Part shown: piece after piece, positions 45,125 through 56,610 of the stretch
How the letters are laid out: the number at the start of each line of letters is the position of its first letter
Position numbering within the stretch: position 1 is the first letter of the stretch
Source: Proteles cristata cristata
Taxonomy: Eukaryota; Chordata; Mammalia; Carnivora; Hyaenidae
Direction of reading: 5' to 3'
NCBI GenBank assembly: GCA_017311185.1
Contig: JAESUZ010000338.1
Location: 885,158 to 949,157 of the forward strand
Length of the DNA: 64,000 nucleotides
Program-made: the position numbers and the translations under genes
Notes under the pieces: generated by a model
What the model saw: only the letters and a program-made list of their open reading frames with translations
Database searches by the model: none
Told to the model about the DNA's origin: nothing

Positions 45125-45323
45125 TGGAGCGCCTCAGTGGCTCAGTGGTTGAGCATCCAACTTCAGCTCGGATCATGATCTCAGGGCTTGAGTTTGAGCC
45201 CCACATAGGGTTTTCTGCTGCCAGTGCACAGTCCCCTTTGGATACTCTGTCCCCCTCTCTCTGCCCCTCTCCTGCTTACGGTCTCTCAAAAATAAATAAA
45301 CATTAAAAAAAAAAAAACGAAAA
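45125..45323 (+). mobile_element. Can-SINE, old copy
   Basis: tggagcgcctcagtggctcag, gagcatccaacttcagctcg, gagtttgagccccacatagg, tail ctctcaaaaataaataaaca. Repeated word aatgaggac at about 45105 and 45328 may be a remnant TSD. Confidence 0.92.
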
Positions 45324-45425
45324 AAGAATGAGGACCTCTAAATCTCATTCATCCTCTTTGACAATCCAAGACTGTGAAAAGATGAAAAAATTTCATATGC
45401 TCATATTATCTTAGAAATATTGTGC

Positions 45426-45604
45426 AGGGCACCTGGGTGGCTCCGTTGGTTAAGCACCCACACTCGGTTTCAGCTCAGGGCATGATCTCACAGTCTGTGA
45501 CATCAAGCCTCATTTGGGGCTCCGCATGAGAAGCCTGCTTGAAATTCCCTCTCTCTCCCTGCCTCCTCCACCAAAATAAATAAACTCATTTAAAAAAAAA
45601 AAAA
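45426..45604 (+). mobile_element. Can-SINE, old short copy
   Basis: agggcacctgggtggctccg, gggcatgatctcacagtctg, gagaagcctgcttgaaat, tail caaaataaataaactc plus A-run. Confidence 0.92.
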
Positions 45605-45640
45605 GAAGGGCAGCACACTTCAGAGTTTACAAAGCACTTT

Positions 45641-46024
45641 CTTTTTTGAATTTTCATTTATTTATTTAAAGTTCTATTTATTTATTATTATTTTAAAAAA
45701 TTTATATCCAACTTAGTTAGCATATAGTGCAATAATGATTTCAGGAACAGAAGGCAATGATTTATCCCCTATATATAACCCCCGGTGCTCATGCCCATCA
45801 CCCACTTAGATCATCCCCCTTTCCCTCCAGCAATCCTGTTTGATCTTTATATAGAGTCTCTTATGGCTTGTCCCCTTCCCTGTTTTTATATTATTTTTGT
45901 CTCCCTTCCCCCATATTCATCTGTTTTGTATCTTAAATTCCACATATGAGTGAAGTCACAGGTTATTTGTGTTCCTCTGACTAATTTTGTTTAGCATAAT
46001 ACCCTCCAGTTTCATCTACGTTGT
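45641..46024 (-). mobile_element. L1 3'UTR, strongly 5'-truncated
   Basis: The plus strand begins T/A-rich, then tccaacttagttagcatata, gtgcaataatgatttcagga, agagtctcttatggcttgtc, ttccacatatgagtgaagtc and agcataataccctccagt, which is antisense carnivoran L1 3'UTR. The flanks acaaagcacttt (45629-45640) and acaagcactttt (46025-46036) form a decayed TSD, so the copy is complete at about 380 bp. Confidence 0.9.
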
Positions 46025-46036
46025 ACAAGCACTTTT

Positions 46037-47574
46037 ATACATTCACAAATAAATAAAACAATGTGAAAGAACAATACCGAAGCATATATATTATCTACCC
46101 AACACCGATGTGCCATTTTTGCTTACTACTGCACACCAGAGTGACAGTGGGACTTGGATTTCCCATTACCAGTCTTTTGCTACTCTATCAGGTTTTCAGG
46201 CAGTCAAAGGTGGTCTTCCTCCACAGGATGGAAAGGAAGTGAAATGTCGGGAAGTGAAAGCACCCTTGTACAAATCATGACCACTGGATGTCCGCTTTGA
46301 TTTTTCCGTGGAACTGCCACAGGAGAAACGGGAGATGCAATATTTTGGTCCTTCACCGCCTCCTCCTCCCCTCGCTGGGTTTCTGAGTATTCACTTAGCA
46401 TAGGCACGATAGAATTCTTTTTCTGAAACCTGATTATGCCCTCAATGCTCAAAATAAGCAAACTTGGGTAATTTTAACTTCAGAGAATCTCATTAGGGAT
46501 TATTTTACCTGGTGACTTTGCTACATTAAAATTTGCCAGGCATATTGTGACTAAGATGTAAACTTGGCTGTGAGTATCACTGCGTGCTCCATTGTTCATT
46601 TCAAACTGATATTAATTCAGATGTTAGACACTCCACGAAGCTCTTTTTTCAAAATTAAGTTTAAAGAAGAATTTGACCCGTACTTTGTTTAGATTTCTAG
46701 GATGTAGAACAGGACCAAGAAGCTTTCACTTTCAATGTTTTTTTTTCTTTTTGGCTCCAAAGAACTCACTTTTGAAATGAGGCTTGCACAGATTTATTAA
46801 AAAGACAATGTTCTATTACTTATTCAACTCATGGCAAAAAGATAATTATGAGACCAAAAAAATTTTTCTTTTTTAGAAAAATGAAAGTTCAATGTCAGAA
46901 GGATATAAAAAATCATGTTCAGAGGAACAATGTTGAAGGAAATACTACAACATTTCAGTGTTTCTCCAGCAACGTCCCTGCCTCGCCAGCCTCTGACTGT
47001 CAAAGCCTGGTTAGAGATGAAGCTGTTAGCATCGAGGCTGCAGCCTGCCTTGCTGAATAATGTCCTTGATGGGTAGTGCACATCTAGGCTGAGAGCTACA
47101 AATGTGAAGGCCAGCGGCAATGCCTCTGCCTTATTACCACTTCAATAGCCTACTCAGCAGGAATTAACAAGTAGTTTGAACTGAGTCTTTTCCCCCTTGG
47201 CCACAACACCTAGTCTTCTCTTTTTGAATCCTTGACTTTCTCACTATAAATTTCATTACGTGAAAGGGATGTGCCAAGTGGTATCTTCGATGGTCTAACT
47301 ACTCTATATCGTGATAAATCAATAGCGTGTGCAGCTTTGGGGCAATCTCTAATTTAATACATAAAAACACACATTTACGTAATGCCACTGAGCGTGATAG
47401 CTTCAGCACAAGCCTCTCTTGGAAACAAAACCCATATTTCTCTGATGGACACAAAAGACCTTAAAATGCACACGTGCACACGCAACCTCACTGACTTTCT
47501 TAAGAAGATCTACCTTGGCTAGTAGTGCAAGACAGCATCCATTTCTGATACTGTCTGCCTTTCCTTTTTGAGAT
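46037..47574. other. Unique DNA with one protein-like minus-strand frame
   Basis: The frame at 46204-46461 (-, 85 codons) is less AT-biased than most; see findings. Frames at 46824-47120 (-) and 46848-47060 (+) overlap each other and are probably chance. No repeat recognised. Confidence 0.45.
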
Positions 47575-47588
47575 TTATCAACAAAAGA

Positions 47589-47801
47589 AAGGGGTGCCTG
47601 GGTGGCTCAGTCGGTTAAGCATCTGATTTTGGCTCAGGTCATGATCTCATAGCTTGTGGGTTCGAGCCCCGCCTCAGGCTTTGCGCTGACAGCTAGCTCA
47701 AAGCCTGTAGCCTGCTTCAGATTCTGTATCTCCCTCTCTCTCTGACCCTCCCCTACTCACGCTGTCTCGGACTCTCTCAGGAAAACAAAACAAAAAAACT
47801 A
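47589..47801 (+). mobile_element. Can-SINE, full length, 14-bp TSD
   Basis: ggggtgcctgggtggctcag, gctgacagctagctcaaagc, tail caggaaaacaaaacaaaaa. The exact TSD ttatcaacaaaaga is at 47575-47588 and 47802-47815. Confidence 0.96.
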
Positions 47802-48009
47802 TTATCAACAAAAGATGCCAAAAATAATTCATAGTAAGATTTTCCCAATTACTTAAATATGTTTTTATAAATATATTTGAAAGCATTTTTCAAATGTTTG
47901 TTGTGGAAAGACTGGTAGCTTATTACTTATATTGCATGCTAGGTAAATAAATGGGATGTTTTATAATAGTAATAATAATAATAGAACTTGAGATTGCTTT
48001 CCCAGAGAA

Positions 48010-48450
48010 CCTAGAAGTTAAGCATTCAGGTTCTGGATTCTTCTTTTTTTAAATTTTTATTTATTTCTGAGACAGAGAGAGACAACATGGGCAGTGGAGG
48101 GTCAGAGAGAGGGGGAGACACAGAATCTGAAACAGGCTCCAGGTTCTGAGCTGGCTGTCAGCACAGAGCCCGACGCGGGGCTCGAACCCACGAACCGCGA
48201 GATCATGACCTGAGCTGGAGTCCGACGCTTAACCGACTGAGCCACCCAGGCGGCCCCTGGAGTTTTACTACTTGGTTTCAAGTCTGTTTAGCTATCTGCT
48301 GGTTATACAATCCTGGATGTTATCAGTCTTTTTTGTATTCAACTTCGTTACCTGTAAAGTGGGAATAATAAATGACCGAAGTCATGTGTCATACAGCTTG
48401 TCATGTGGGATGTGAGGCAAACTGGAAGGGCTCAGAGAGAGCCTTTATGT
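48010..48450 (-). repeat. MIR SINE split by a Can-SINE
   Basis: ctagaagttaagcattcagg and ttctggattc precede the inserted SINE. actacttggtttcaagtctg, tacctgtaaagtgggaataa and atgtgaggcaaactgg follow it, giving the antisense MIR order. Confidence 0.75.
48044..48257 (-). mobile_element. Can-SINE nested in MIR
   Basis: aaatttttatttatttctga, gacaacatgggcagtggagg, gacgcggggctcgaaccc, gacgcttaaccgactgagcc, end cacccaggcggcccc. Several CpGs are intact. Flanks ctggattctt and ctggagtttt are a probable TSD with differences. Confidence 0.95.
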
Positions 48451-48819
48451 AACTGCATAGTCAGAACCACTTGCATTCAAATGGCTTCTCACTTCACTAC
48501 TTTTTTGCTCTATGTTTTGCTTTTAGAGAATTACCTTTCCCCATTGTTTTTGTAGCCTGGAAAACACTCTCTTAATGACTCAAACCAAAAAATACCCGAT
48601 TATGAGATGCCTTTGGGGACCCTCATTAAGATAAACTTGGCACCCCTCCTTTATTGTCTATCATTCTCCATATGCAACCCTGTCATAGAACACAGTGTAT
48701 TCTCTTTCACTGATGTATTTACTCTCCTTTCTTCCCTGACTCGCTCTATGGTAAGCTCCCTGATTGATCACTTTCTCCATCCAGATAACTAAGTTAGTTA
48801 GAATGAAATATAATACAGG
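48451..48819. other. Unique sequence, nothing recognised
   Basis: The frame at 48607-48792 (+) has no recognisable features. Confidence 0.5.
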
Positions 48820-48920
48820 GTGAAGGACTGGATATAAACTCCATCTTTATTAACTCTATAGCGTTAGCCAGATCACTTAACTTCTTTTAGCTTCCTGTAT
48901 AAAAAGGTGCCAAATGCATT
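48820..48920 (-). repeat. MIR core fragment, antisense (probable)
   Basis: gttagccagatcacttaact and agcttcctgtataaaaaggt match the antisense MIR centre. Confidence 0.55.
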
Positions 48921-49117
48921 GCAGCCGTGTCCCGCACACAAAAACAGATACTCACCAAGTTTCTTATATTCAAAACTGATGAATCCATTTGTTAGCTACA
49001 TTCAACAAACAGGGATTGATAGCTACTAATAAAATATCCACCAAATAAATGATTATTGAGAGCACAAAAAACAATACATGGGGCATTGTAGCTAGTGCTC
49101 ACTGATGGTCCTTAATA

Positions 49118-49154
49118 TGTGTGTGTATATATATGTGTGTGTGTCACACTCACA

Positions 49155-49189
<35 letters not shown>
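49118..49189. repeat. Inverted (GT)n...(AC)17 microsatellite
   Basis: tgtgtgtgt, tatatatatg and a second TG run (49134-49144) are followed by cacactcacag and (AC)17 at 49156-49189. The GT and AC arms are complementary, so one strand could fold on itself. Confidence 0.95.
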
Positions 49190-49192
<3 letters not shown>

Positions 49193-49835
49193 CTACTAGA
49201 TTTACGTCTGTAGCTACATTATAGAGTAGATCCTTAGCATAGAGAACGTAAGGATTTTTTTCTCCACCCAAATCCTTTATGGGAGTAATGAAGCAGTTCC
49301 AGAGGAACAAGAGACCATCAGTGAGGACCACCTAAGACTCAGAAGTCCTAAAGCAAAGTCTATTCCGATTACGTTGCAGCAACCCTTCCCTAAATGTGTC
49401 ATGCGCCTTCCTGCTTATCAGAGGTCTTCATAGATTTTGCTGTGACGTTGACCATTTTCACCTGACATGCAAAATGTTTGTAAAAAGCAGCCCGAAGTTT
49501 ATAAGAATAGGGCAAGGAGGGAGAAAAGAGAATCGGGGATGGAAGTGACGTAGACTGCAACAGCAGTTACAAGCTATTCCAGAGCTGGTGAGCAGAACCC
49601 CTTGGGAAGCAGACAAGAAAGCAAGCTATAATGAGGAAGGATAGAGGAGAGCTATGGCCACCAAAACACCTCCCAGAGTATTCTTTATGTCATGGGACCT
49701 GGTTAAACTCTGTTCCCATAAAATGAGAGATAAAAATCTCACTGACTAATAGACAGGTGGACGGGCACACAGGTCCTGTAAACTGATTGCAGATGAGAAA
49801 TCAGTTTTGAGGAACACTGTATGCTTTGCAGAATA
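49190..49835. other. Unique sequence, no gene seen
   Basis: About 650 bases without an identifiable element. A purine-rich stretch lies at 49500-49540. Confidence 0.5.
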
Positions 49836-49837
49836 CG

Positions 49838-49970
49838 CCCATATATATTATCTCATTTCTCCATTAATAGTGGTAAGGGTATTGACTGTCGCTTAGTGAA
49901 CCCATTTTATGGATGGAAAACCAATGTTCAGTTATTTGAAATGGCTTACATATTAAGTGGCAGGCATGTA
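49838..49970 (+). repeat. MIR core, sense
   Basis: atatattatctcatttctcc, cccattttatggatggaaaa and catattaagtggcaggcatg follow the sense MIR order. Confidence 0.7.
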
Positions 49971-51025
49971 TTTTGTTGGCCTCTTCTATTTCATAAAATA
50001 TTCTTTGCACAGAAAACTGAAAAATTATTCTTAACACTTAGGTGCAATATTAGCAGCTCTCAAATTTTACTGGTTTGTAGTAATTAACAAATTCAAATAG
50101 TTCAGCCAGAAACAGTTCCTAATCTATGCTGTGAAACCTAGTGAGCAATCATGATACAATTGCGTGGATATGGAATAATACATCACATCTTTATATACAC
50201 ACATCTTTCGGGGTTGCACACAATATTTGTGGTTCAAATGTGGTTTAACCTAAACAATTTGACAAATAGAGCAAGAACCAAATGTGCCAATGAGTACCGG
50301 CAGGTACATTTTTGGATCAAAAGGATGCTGATTCTTTCTGTGATTATTGTCAACTTCTACTACTGCTGATGTGCAAAAATCATAAATGGAAAATGTTTCC
50401 ACTTGATCTCACTGGCAGAATTTAAAGAAATGAACTATTTTTGATGCAAGTACCGATTGTATGTTAAACATGTATTGCTTCATTAAAATGGACCAAGCCT
50501 GTTTATTTCGACTGGTTTGCAGTAAAAAGAAATTTAAGTGAATGTATAGAATGAGTAAAGTGAAATTCAATATTTATGTGCTTGGAGTTACATGCAAAAA
50601 CTGCTTAAAATGTGAAATTATTGTTATTTCAAGTTCATTAACAACTCAGGTCATTAATAATAAACCCTACGTAACTACCCACTTTTTTCCTATTATATCT
50701 AATCGTTAGCAGAAAGTATTTGGAAATACATACTAGACCTTAAATATATGTTTAAAATGTTTTGAATTATTTTCTCTAGTTTTTATTTTATTTTGAAACC
50801 TGTGAGTTTTAGAAATGTTAAGTTCTGGTGCTTAACTGTAGAATTCTAAGCCACTAGGCTCACGTTTTATTTCTACACTGAGGATTGGGTATGATTTACT
50901 TCTTCCCTCCCTTCCTGACATCCTCCTCCTCCTTTTTTTTTTTTTTTTTTCCCTATTATAATTTTGTCAGGGAGATTGCTCAGTTGGAATAAGCACATTA
51001 GGTTTGGGTAATATTATTGTATTTT
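49971..51025. other. Unique AT-rich DNA, possible conserved non-coding block
   Basis: No transposon over about 1 kb. A T-run of 18 lies at 50934-50951. The frame at 50151-50369 (+) shows no known domain. Confidence 0.45.
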
Positions 51026-51029
51026 TCCA

Positions 51030-51185
51030 GATACAGACCTTAAGTGAGTTACTTAATCCATCTGGATCTCAATTTCCTTAACTAGACACTGGAGCTAACA
51101 CTCCCCTTAGGTTTATTTTGAGAATCCCATGAGATAGTATGTGTATACATATTCTGCAAATTCCAGAGCAATGAATTATTTTTAA
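51030..51185 (-). repeat. MIR SINE, antisense
   Basis: agtgagttacttaatccatc, tcaatttccttaactagaca, ctaacactccccttaggttt and ttttgagaatcccatgagat match the antisense MIR centre and 5' part. Confidence 0.75.
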
Positions 51186-51290
51186 ATAATATCAGAGCAG
51201 AATATCTTATTTCAGAAAAGTGAGCAAAGTGCCCTGTGTTAGGGTTGGGAGAGAAAGATGTAGATAGTATAGTTTTAAAAAGACCCTCCA

Positions 51291-51531
51291 TGGGCACCTG
51301 GGGTGCTCAGTCGGTTAAACGTCTGATTTTGACTTAGGTCATGATCTCATGGTTTCCAAGTTTGAGCCCCGTATCGGGCTCTGTGCTGACAGCTCAGAGC
51401 CTGGAGCTGCTTTGGATTCTGTGTCTCCCTCTCTCTGTCCCTCCCTTGCTCAAACTCTGTCTCTCAAAATAGTTCTGTGTCGCTCTCTCTCAAGAATAAA
51501 AAAAAAAATTAAATTAAAAAAATAAAAAATA
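51291..51531 (+). mobile_element. Can-SINE with duplicated CT/tail segment, 14-bp TSD
   Basis: gggcacctggggtgctcagtcgg, gctgacagctcagagcctgg, then ctctgtctctcaaaatagtt followed by a second ctctctctcaagaataaa tail. The exact TSD aaaaagaccctcca is at 51277-51290 and 51532-51545. Confidence 0.95.
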
Positions 51532-51545
51532 AAAAAGACCCTCCA

Positions 51546-53882
51546 GTGGTTAAAATTTCAAGGCATGGATCTGCCCCTGATCTGTCACTGACTACCTCCA
51601 ATTAGAAACTGGTATGTAAGGAAACCCTAGGTTAGACTCTAGTATTTATAACATTTCTCAAAACGTATGATGGTGTGAATTTAAGAAATGGGAATTTTAA
51701 AGTACTGTGTTTCTATTTGGTGACCAAGAGATTTCTTAGAATTTAAGTTCACTTCATACATTTAAAATAACCCCTTTGTCTTCTACAGTCTTTCTCTGTA
51801 TTTCTGCTTTTCTTTATTTAAAAAATTTTTCTTAGAATAGTACCCATATTCCTTGATCACTGTATCACTTTCCTTTTCTTGGTCTTTTCTATCCAGAGAT
51901 TTGTTGGCACATATCCAAATGTTTTTTTAATCCATGTCTCATAGTGTAATTTTTAAAAAGGCAGCATTTTCAGGAGATCAATTAAAATCCGTGAGTATAG
52001 AGATTAAACTGATAGCAGCATTGAATTGATTTTCATGTAAAAATGATACATTAGGCTGGGAACACCTGGTTAACCTCTGTGATGATCCAATGACACATTT
52101 CTCTGATTTCCGTCTTGCTTTAGGAATGTATGTGTCTACACATGTGGTACCTACTATTTTTCTACCCCAGATGACTGGCCCATAGTGTGCAGAACCTCTG
52201 TCACCATAGATTAGCATCATAAAAAAACCCCACATATTATCTTTTTAAAATCTCTTTCTACTCTCAACCCAACTACCTGGTCTTTAGACTTGAAGCATTC
52301 TTATGAATTCTTCTTTTATCCCCCTCAATACCCAGTTTAATTTACTAGGAAATCTCCATTTTTATATTCAGTGTTAACCAGTTGGTACAGAATACTATTT
52401 GATATGCATTTGACATTTATAGGTTTTCATGGCTCCAACAAACTGTTACTGCTTCGTGGGTTCTGTTCGCTCGCCAGCTGCTCCTCCTGGTTGAAGTACT
52501 CAGCAGTTGTGGAGGGAATGTTCCCGTCCAACCTCTGGTGGATTGCAGCTGTGATCTGTGAGCTCATTGTTCTCCTCTGTGAAGCTGGTTATGGCCTTCA
52601 CACTATGCCTATTAATTAGAACATATGAGCACTTACTGGCATTTTATGAGAAATTTAACAATAGATATTGAATATTAAATGTGGAGCTGCAGAGATATGC
52701 TAGGGCGTAATGTGCTAAAAGGACAGACATGTGAAGCACTTTCTGAGCTCTGATTTAAAGGAAACCGAGAAAAGCTTTTTGAAAGCATTCGTGGGCAACA
52801 TACATGCAGAGAGAATGGGGCAATTCTGAGAGGAGAGAGGAACAAAATCAATTTCTATAATGGAATCAAAAGTTGAGAACAGGAAACATTATTATTAGAT
52901 AGGTGACTTGGGTTTGTAATCCTAATGGATCAAGGATATAATGTGAATGTATAACGGGATCGGCAAGGACTTGACAAGAAGTCTTTCTGTACATTTTATA
53001 ACAATAAAACACAGCTCAGACTTTGAAGTGCATATGATTTTCGTATGCGGCAACTAAAAAGTACAACGCACACTTTATCCAGTGACTGCAGTAGGGCTGC
53101 CTCGTGAATACATAGTTTATGTATGGCAATTTATCCAAACCTTGCAGAATTCTATTGGGTAGAAGAAATTGAGTTTTGATAAACATAGTGTTCTTTAAAC
53201 CCAGAGGTTTAATCTGAGTCTTAACAGTGGCCCAGCAGTCCATGAAATATTTATATTGTTTTTCTAAGTATATACATTATTTACTGAACAGTCTATAAAC
53301 TATTTACGTTGTTTTTCTAAATACAGTATACATTATTTACATTTCACTGTAGTTCTTCCTGATTCAGGTAGAATGGAATGCGTGGAAAACACCGTGTCTA
53401 AAAAGGTTCAACTGGACATGAGATTCTGGGTGTGTCAAAACTTTCAGCATCATGCTTTGCCTTGATTTCTGGTTACCCACCAAGCATGAGGTTTTCTGCT
53501 TGTTTGAAGGTCCTGGACAATATGATATTTGAATTATACTAGAAGGTGAGAATAATGCTATAAGCCTACCTCACCTAGGACCAGATGGTTACATATCATG
53601 ATAGAATAAATAGTGTAACTTCTCAGTTTTAATAAAATGCCTGTTTTCTTTTACCTAGGTCATTAACTATATGTGCAGCTTTCCTTAAGAGCCGTTTCAG
53701 ATATTTAATCCTAAGCACTGATATTATTTTCAAATTAAATAACATGTATCTCTACTCAGCTTTTTGTTCCTTAGCATTCCCAAGGACTCGTAAGTACCCA
53801 CAATAATTGTTCCATGAAAGTTGTGATTTAATAACCTGCTTACATATGGACCTATACTCATGAATATACAAGTAATCAATGC
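51546..53882. other. Unique AT-rich DNA with a GC-richer patch
   Basis: A less AT-rich patch at 52440-52600 holds a plus-strand frame (52371-52619) and a minus-strand frame (52427-52567); see findings. A diverged tandem duplication is listed separately. No transposon is recognised in 2.3 kb. Confidence 0.45.
53246..53340. repeat. Diverged ~53-bp tandem duplication
   Basis: atatttatattgtttttcta with tacattatttac (53247-53284) recurs as ctatttacgttgtttttcta with tacattatttac (53300-53340). Confidence 0.8.
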
Positions 53883-53907
53883 AATTAAAATATATTTATA
53901 TATTTTA

Positions 53908-54118
53908 GGGGTTCCTGGGTGGCTCAGTTAGTTGAAAGTCTGAATCTTGATTCTGGCTCAGGTCATGATCCCAGGGTTGTGGGATGGAGCCCCCATGTCG
54001 GGCTCTAAGCCAAGCATGGAACCTGTTTAAGATTTTCTCTCTGTCTCTTTCTCTGCTCCTCCCTCACTCATGCTTTCTCTCTCTCTAAGAAATAAGTACA
54101 TAGATAAATGAAATTAAA
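53908..54118 (+). mobile_element. Can-SINE, older type
   Basis: ggggttcctgggtggctcag, gtctgaatcttgattctgg, ggaacctgtttaagatt, tail aagaaataagtacatagat. Flanks aattaaaatatattt and aattaaaaatattt form a probable TSD. Confidence 0.94.
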
Positions 54119-54359
54119 AATATTTCTATGCATTTTTAAGTGCTATTATAAATAATGACTAGTTTTAAGCATTCTTTGAAATGCTGCCATTTTGTATTGC
54201 TCAGGGTTAAAGAGTCTTTCTTGAATTCCTGAAATTAAATAACTACTTTTAAGGCTAAGATAACTGCTTGGAAATGGCTTCTGAAGGGAGGAAACTTGAG
54301 AGCCCAGCCATGTTAGAAGGGAACTCCACATCCAGACCACCCTGGGCCACACTGACATT

Positions 54360-54578
54360 TTTTTTTTTTGGTATATATATTTTTAAATTGATGAATTAAT
54401 TAATTAATTGAAAAAGAGAGGTGATGCAAAGAAAGAGGGAGAGAGAAAATCCCAAGCAGGCTCTTTACTGTCAGGACACAGCCTGATGCTGGTCTCCAAA
54501 TCATGAAACATGAGATCAGGACCTGAGTTTAAAACAAGAGTTAGGACACTAAACCACGTGAGCCACTCAGACGCCCCT
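54360..54578 (-). mobile_element. Can-SINE, old copy
   Basis: T-run, ttttaaattgatgaattaat, gggagagagaaaatcccaag, gagatcaggacctgagtt, end gagccactcagacgcccc. Flanks ctgacatttttt and ctgatgtttttt form a probable TSD. Confidence 0.92.
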
Positions 54579-54589
54579 GATGTTTTTTT

Positions 54590-55310
54590 CTTTAGTGAGA
54601 GAGGGTTATAAAAAAAATTTCTATTTGAATGTATTCAAAACAATGAGATTGAAACCACAGGAGCACATGCAGCACAAGCCATCCAGATTAGCCATCAGAA
54701 GAGGACACAATATCACCACCGTAAAGTCAAGAAATTTCTTCAATGCTTTAATATTTAATTTACAAGATAAAACCACTGAGACTACAAGGATCAATGAAAT
54801 CCTGCATATGAAGTCTGGCATAGCTTGCAGACTGTTGTCTTCAGTCATTTACTTGGAAAAATAAAATATTTCAGTTTAATTTTCATGATTATATACAAGC
54901 TTATCTGATAGCTCTATTTAATCCCATGAAAGGCACAATCTAACAAAATAGATCATGCAGGCAGAACTCTTTGCTTCATGTGGGCTTAGTTCTTTGTTAC
55001 CCATGTATGCATAGATGATTTCTTTCTCTTCCTTTCAAATGTAAATTTAGCAGACATCTCTCTCAAGTCTGCTCCTCCCCACCCCCCGAAATCAGGCCAT
55101 CATCGGAAAGTGAATCTTGATGTTTATCCCCACTTGGTGTTTATCTCCACTGAAGTCAAGGAGATGACGAGATGAGACCGGTCCCCTTTCTCTTCATATC
55201 CAGGCCCATTAGGCTACCCAAAATTAGAACTCCAGAATATAAAAGGTTAGGTAAGCACATTTTCTATAGAGCTGGAGCAATTATAAAATGTAATTCTAAT
55301 AGTGAAGAGG
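54590..55310. other. Unique sequence, no gene seen
   Basis: Frames at 54580-54864 (+) and 54621-54848 (-) overlap. Neither is recognisable. Confidence 0.5.
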
Positions 55311-55319
55311 GAAACCGAA

Positions 55320-55470
55320 GGGGCACCTGTGTGGCTCAATCCATTAAGTGTCCAGCTCAATTTTGGCTCAAGAGATCAAGCCCCATGTTGAGCTCTGGGC
55401 TGGCAGCATGGAGCCTGCTTGGGATTCCTTCTCTCCTGTTCTCTCAAAATAAATAAATAAACAGTTCAAA
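55320..55470 (+). mobile_element. Can-SINE, internally shortened old copy
   Basis: gggcacctgtgtggctcaat, ccagctcaattttggctca, then directly agagatcaagccccatgttg, so the catgatctca...gg segment around the B box is reduced. Tail ctctcaaaataaataaataa. Only about 150 bp. Confidence 0.9.
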
Positions 55471-56145
55471 ATCTGCTCAGAAGAAGAAGAAGGGGGGGGG
55501 AGAGGAAAGCTGAAAAGCTAATTAAATTGGCCTTTGACTAAGTTTCCATTGAAAAGACCTAGAAACTTAGACTCTGCACAAGTAAGTCAACTGTGAGGGT
55601 GACTCCTCATCCTTCATCTCCTCTATTAGATTCACATTGTTTTAGTCACACGCTTCAAAGTCGTATGTCAAAGTTATGGATGACACAGGATGAAGAGTAG
55701 TTTTCTTTGATTAGATGTGAGTTTTGTAATAGAAAAGGATTGTTGAATTAGATACAGAATAATTTCACAATTAAGATGATCACACTTTAATTTGCTTAAG
55801 GATGGATCATCAGGTACTGGTAAAAAAACATGTAGATTTTGGGGACTCACTGTTGAGAAAACAAAGTAGGCAGACAATTCTGGTACAGTTAGTTTGAAGT
55901 ATAGTTCAGAATCTGCATGTTTTACAAATGCCCCTTATAATTCCCTCTCAGGAAGGCTTAAGGCCAGAAACTCCAAAAAACACATTTTTGAAATCATGGT
56001 TATGATCGAAACTCTTGTCAACTGACATCAGTCAAACAGATTTTGTGCCCTAAATGACCAATAAGAACCAAGCATCTTTGGAAGGGATCTAGAGACAGAA
56101 CAAAACAATACCAAACCAAACCAAACAAAACTCAGAACACACAAA
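55471..56145. other. Unique sequence, nothing recognised
   Basis: Includes a G-run (ggggggggg) at 55492-55500. The frame at 55674-55877 (-) is unremarkable. accaaaccaaacc runs at about 56110. Confidence 0.5.
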
Positions 56146-56147
56146 AA

Positions 56148-56370
56148 TTACTTTGATTGTTGAATACTGGTTGCCAGGAACTAGATGGAAAGAGGGATAA
56201 AAGGGGAGTTGTTGTTTAATGGACATAATAGTGTTTCAGTTTTGCAAGATGAAGAGTTCAAGAGATTGGTTGTGCAACAGTGCAAATGTTTTTAACACTT
56301 CAAAACCATATGATTAAAAATGACTAACATAGTAAACTTTGTTATACTTCTTTTAGAGCAATTAAAGAAA
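56148..56370 (+). repeat. L1M 3'UTR remnant, sense
   Basis: tactggttgccaggaactag, gggagttgttgtttaatgga, gtttcagttttgcaagatga, gttgtgcaacagtgcaaatg and gactaacatagtaaactttg match the 3' terminus of older L1M elements closely. It is separate from the L1 that starts about 120 bp downstream. Confidence 0.88.
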
Positions 56371-56610
56371 AGAAAAAAGAAAATAGTGCATACATATCAG
56401 TGGTCTCTGCAGTACAGGTCAGTGTTTCTAAAAATGCTGCATCAGACCTAAAAACAATAAAATCAGGCAAATAAAAAATCAAAAAGAACACAGAACATGA
56501 ATTAACTAAGAAAGTAAAGAAAGGAAAAATAAATAGGATGGGACTACATCAAAGTAAAAACTTCTACACGGTGATGGAAACCATCAACAAAATAGAAAAT
56601 AACTTACTGA

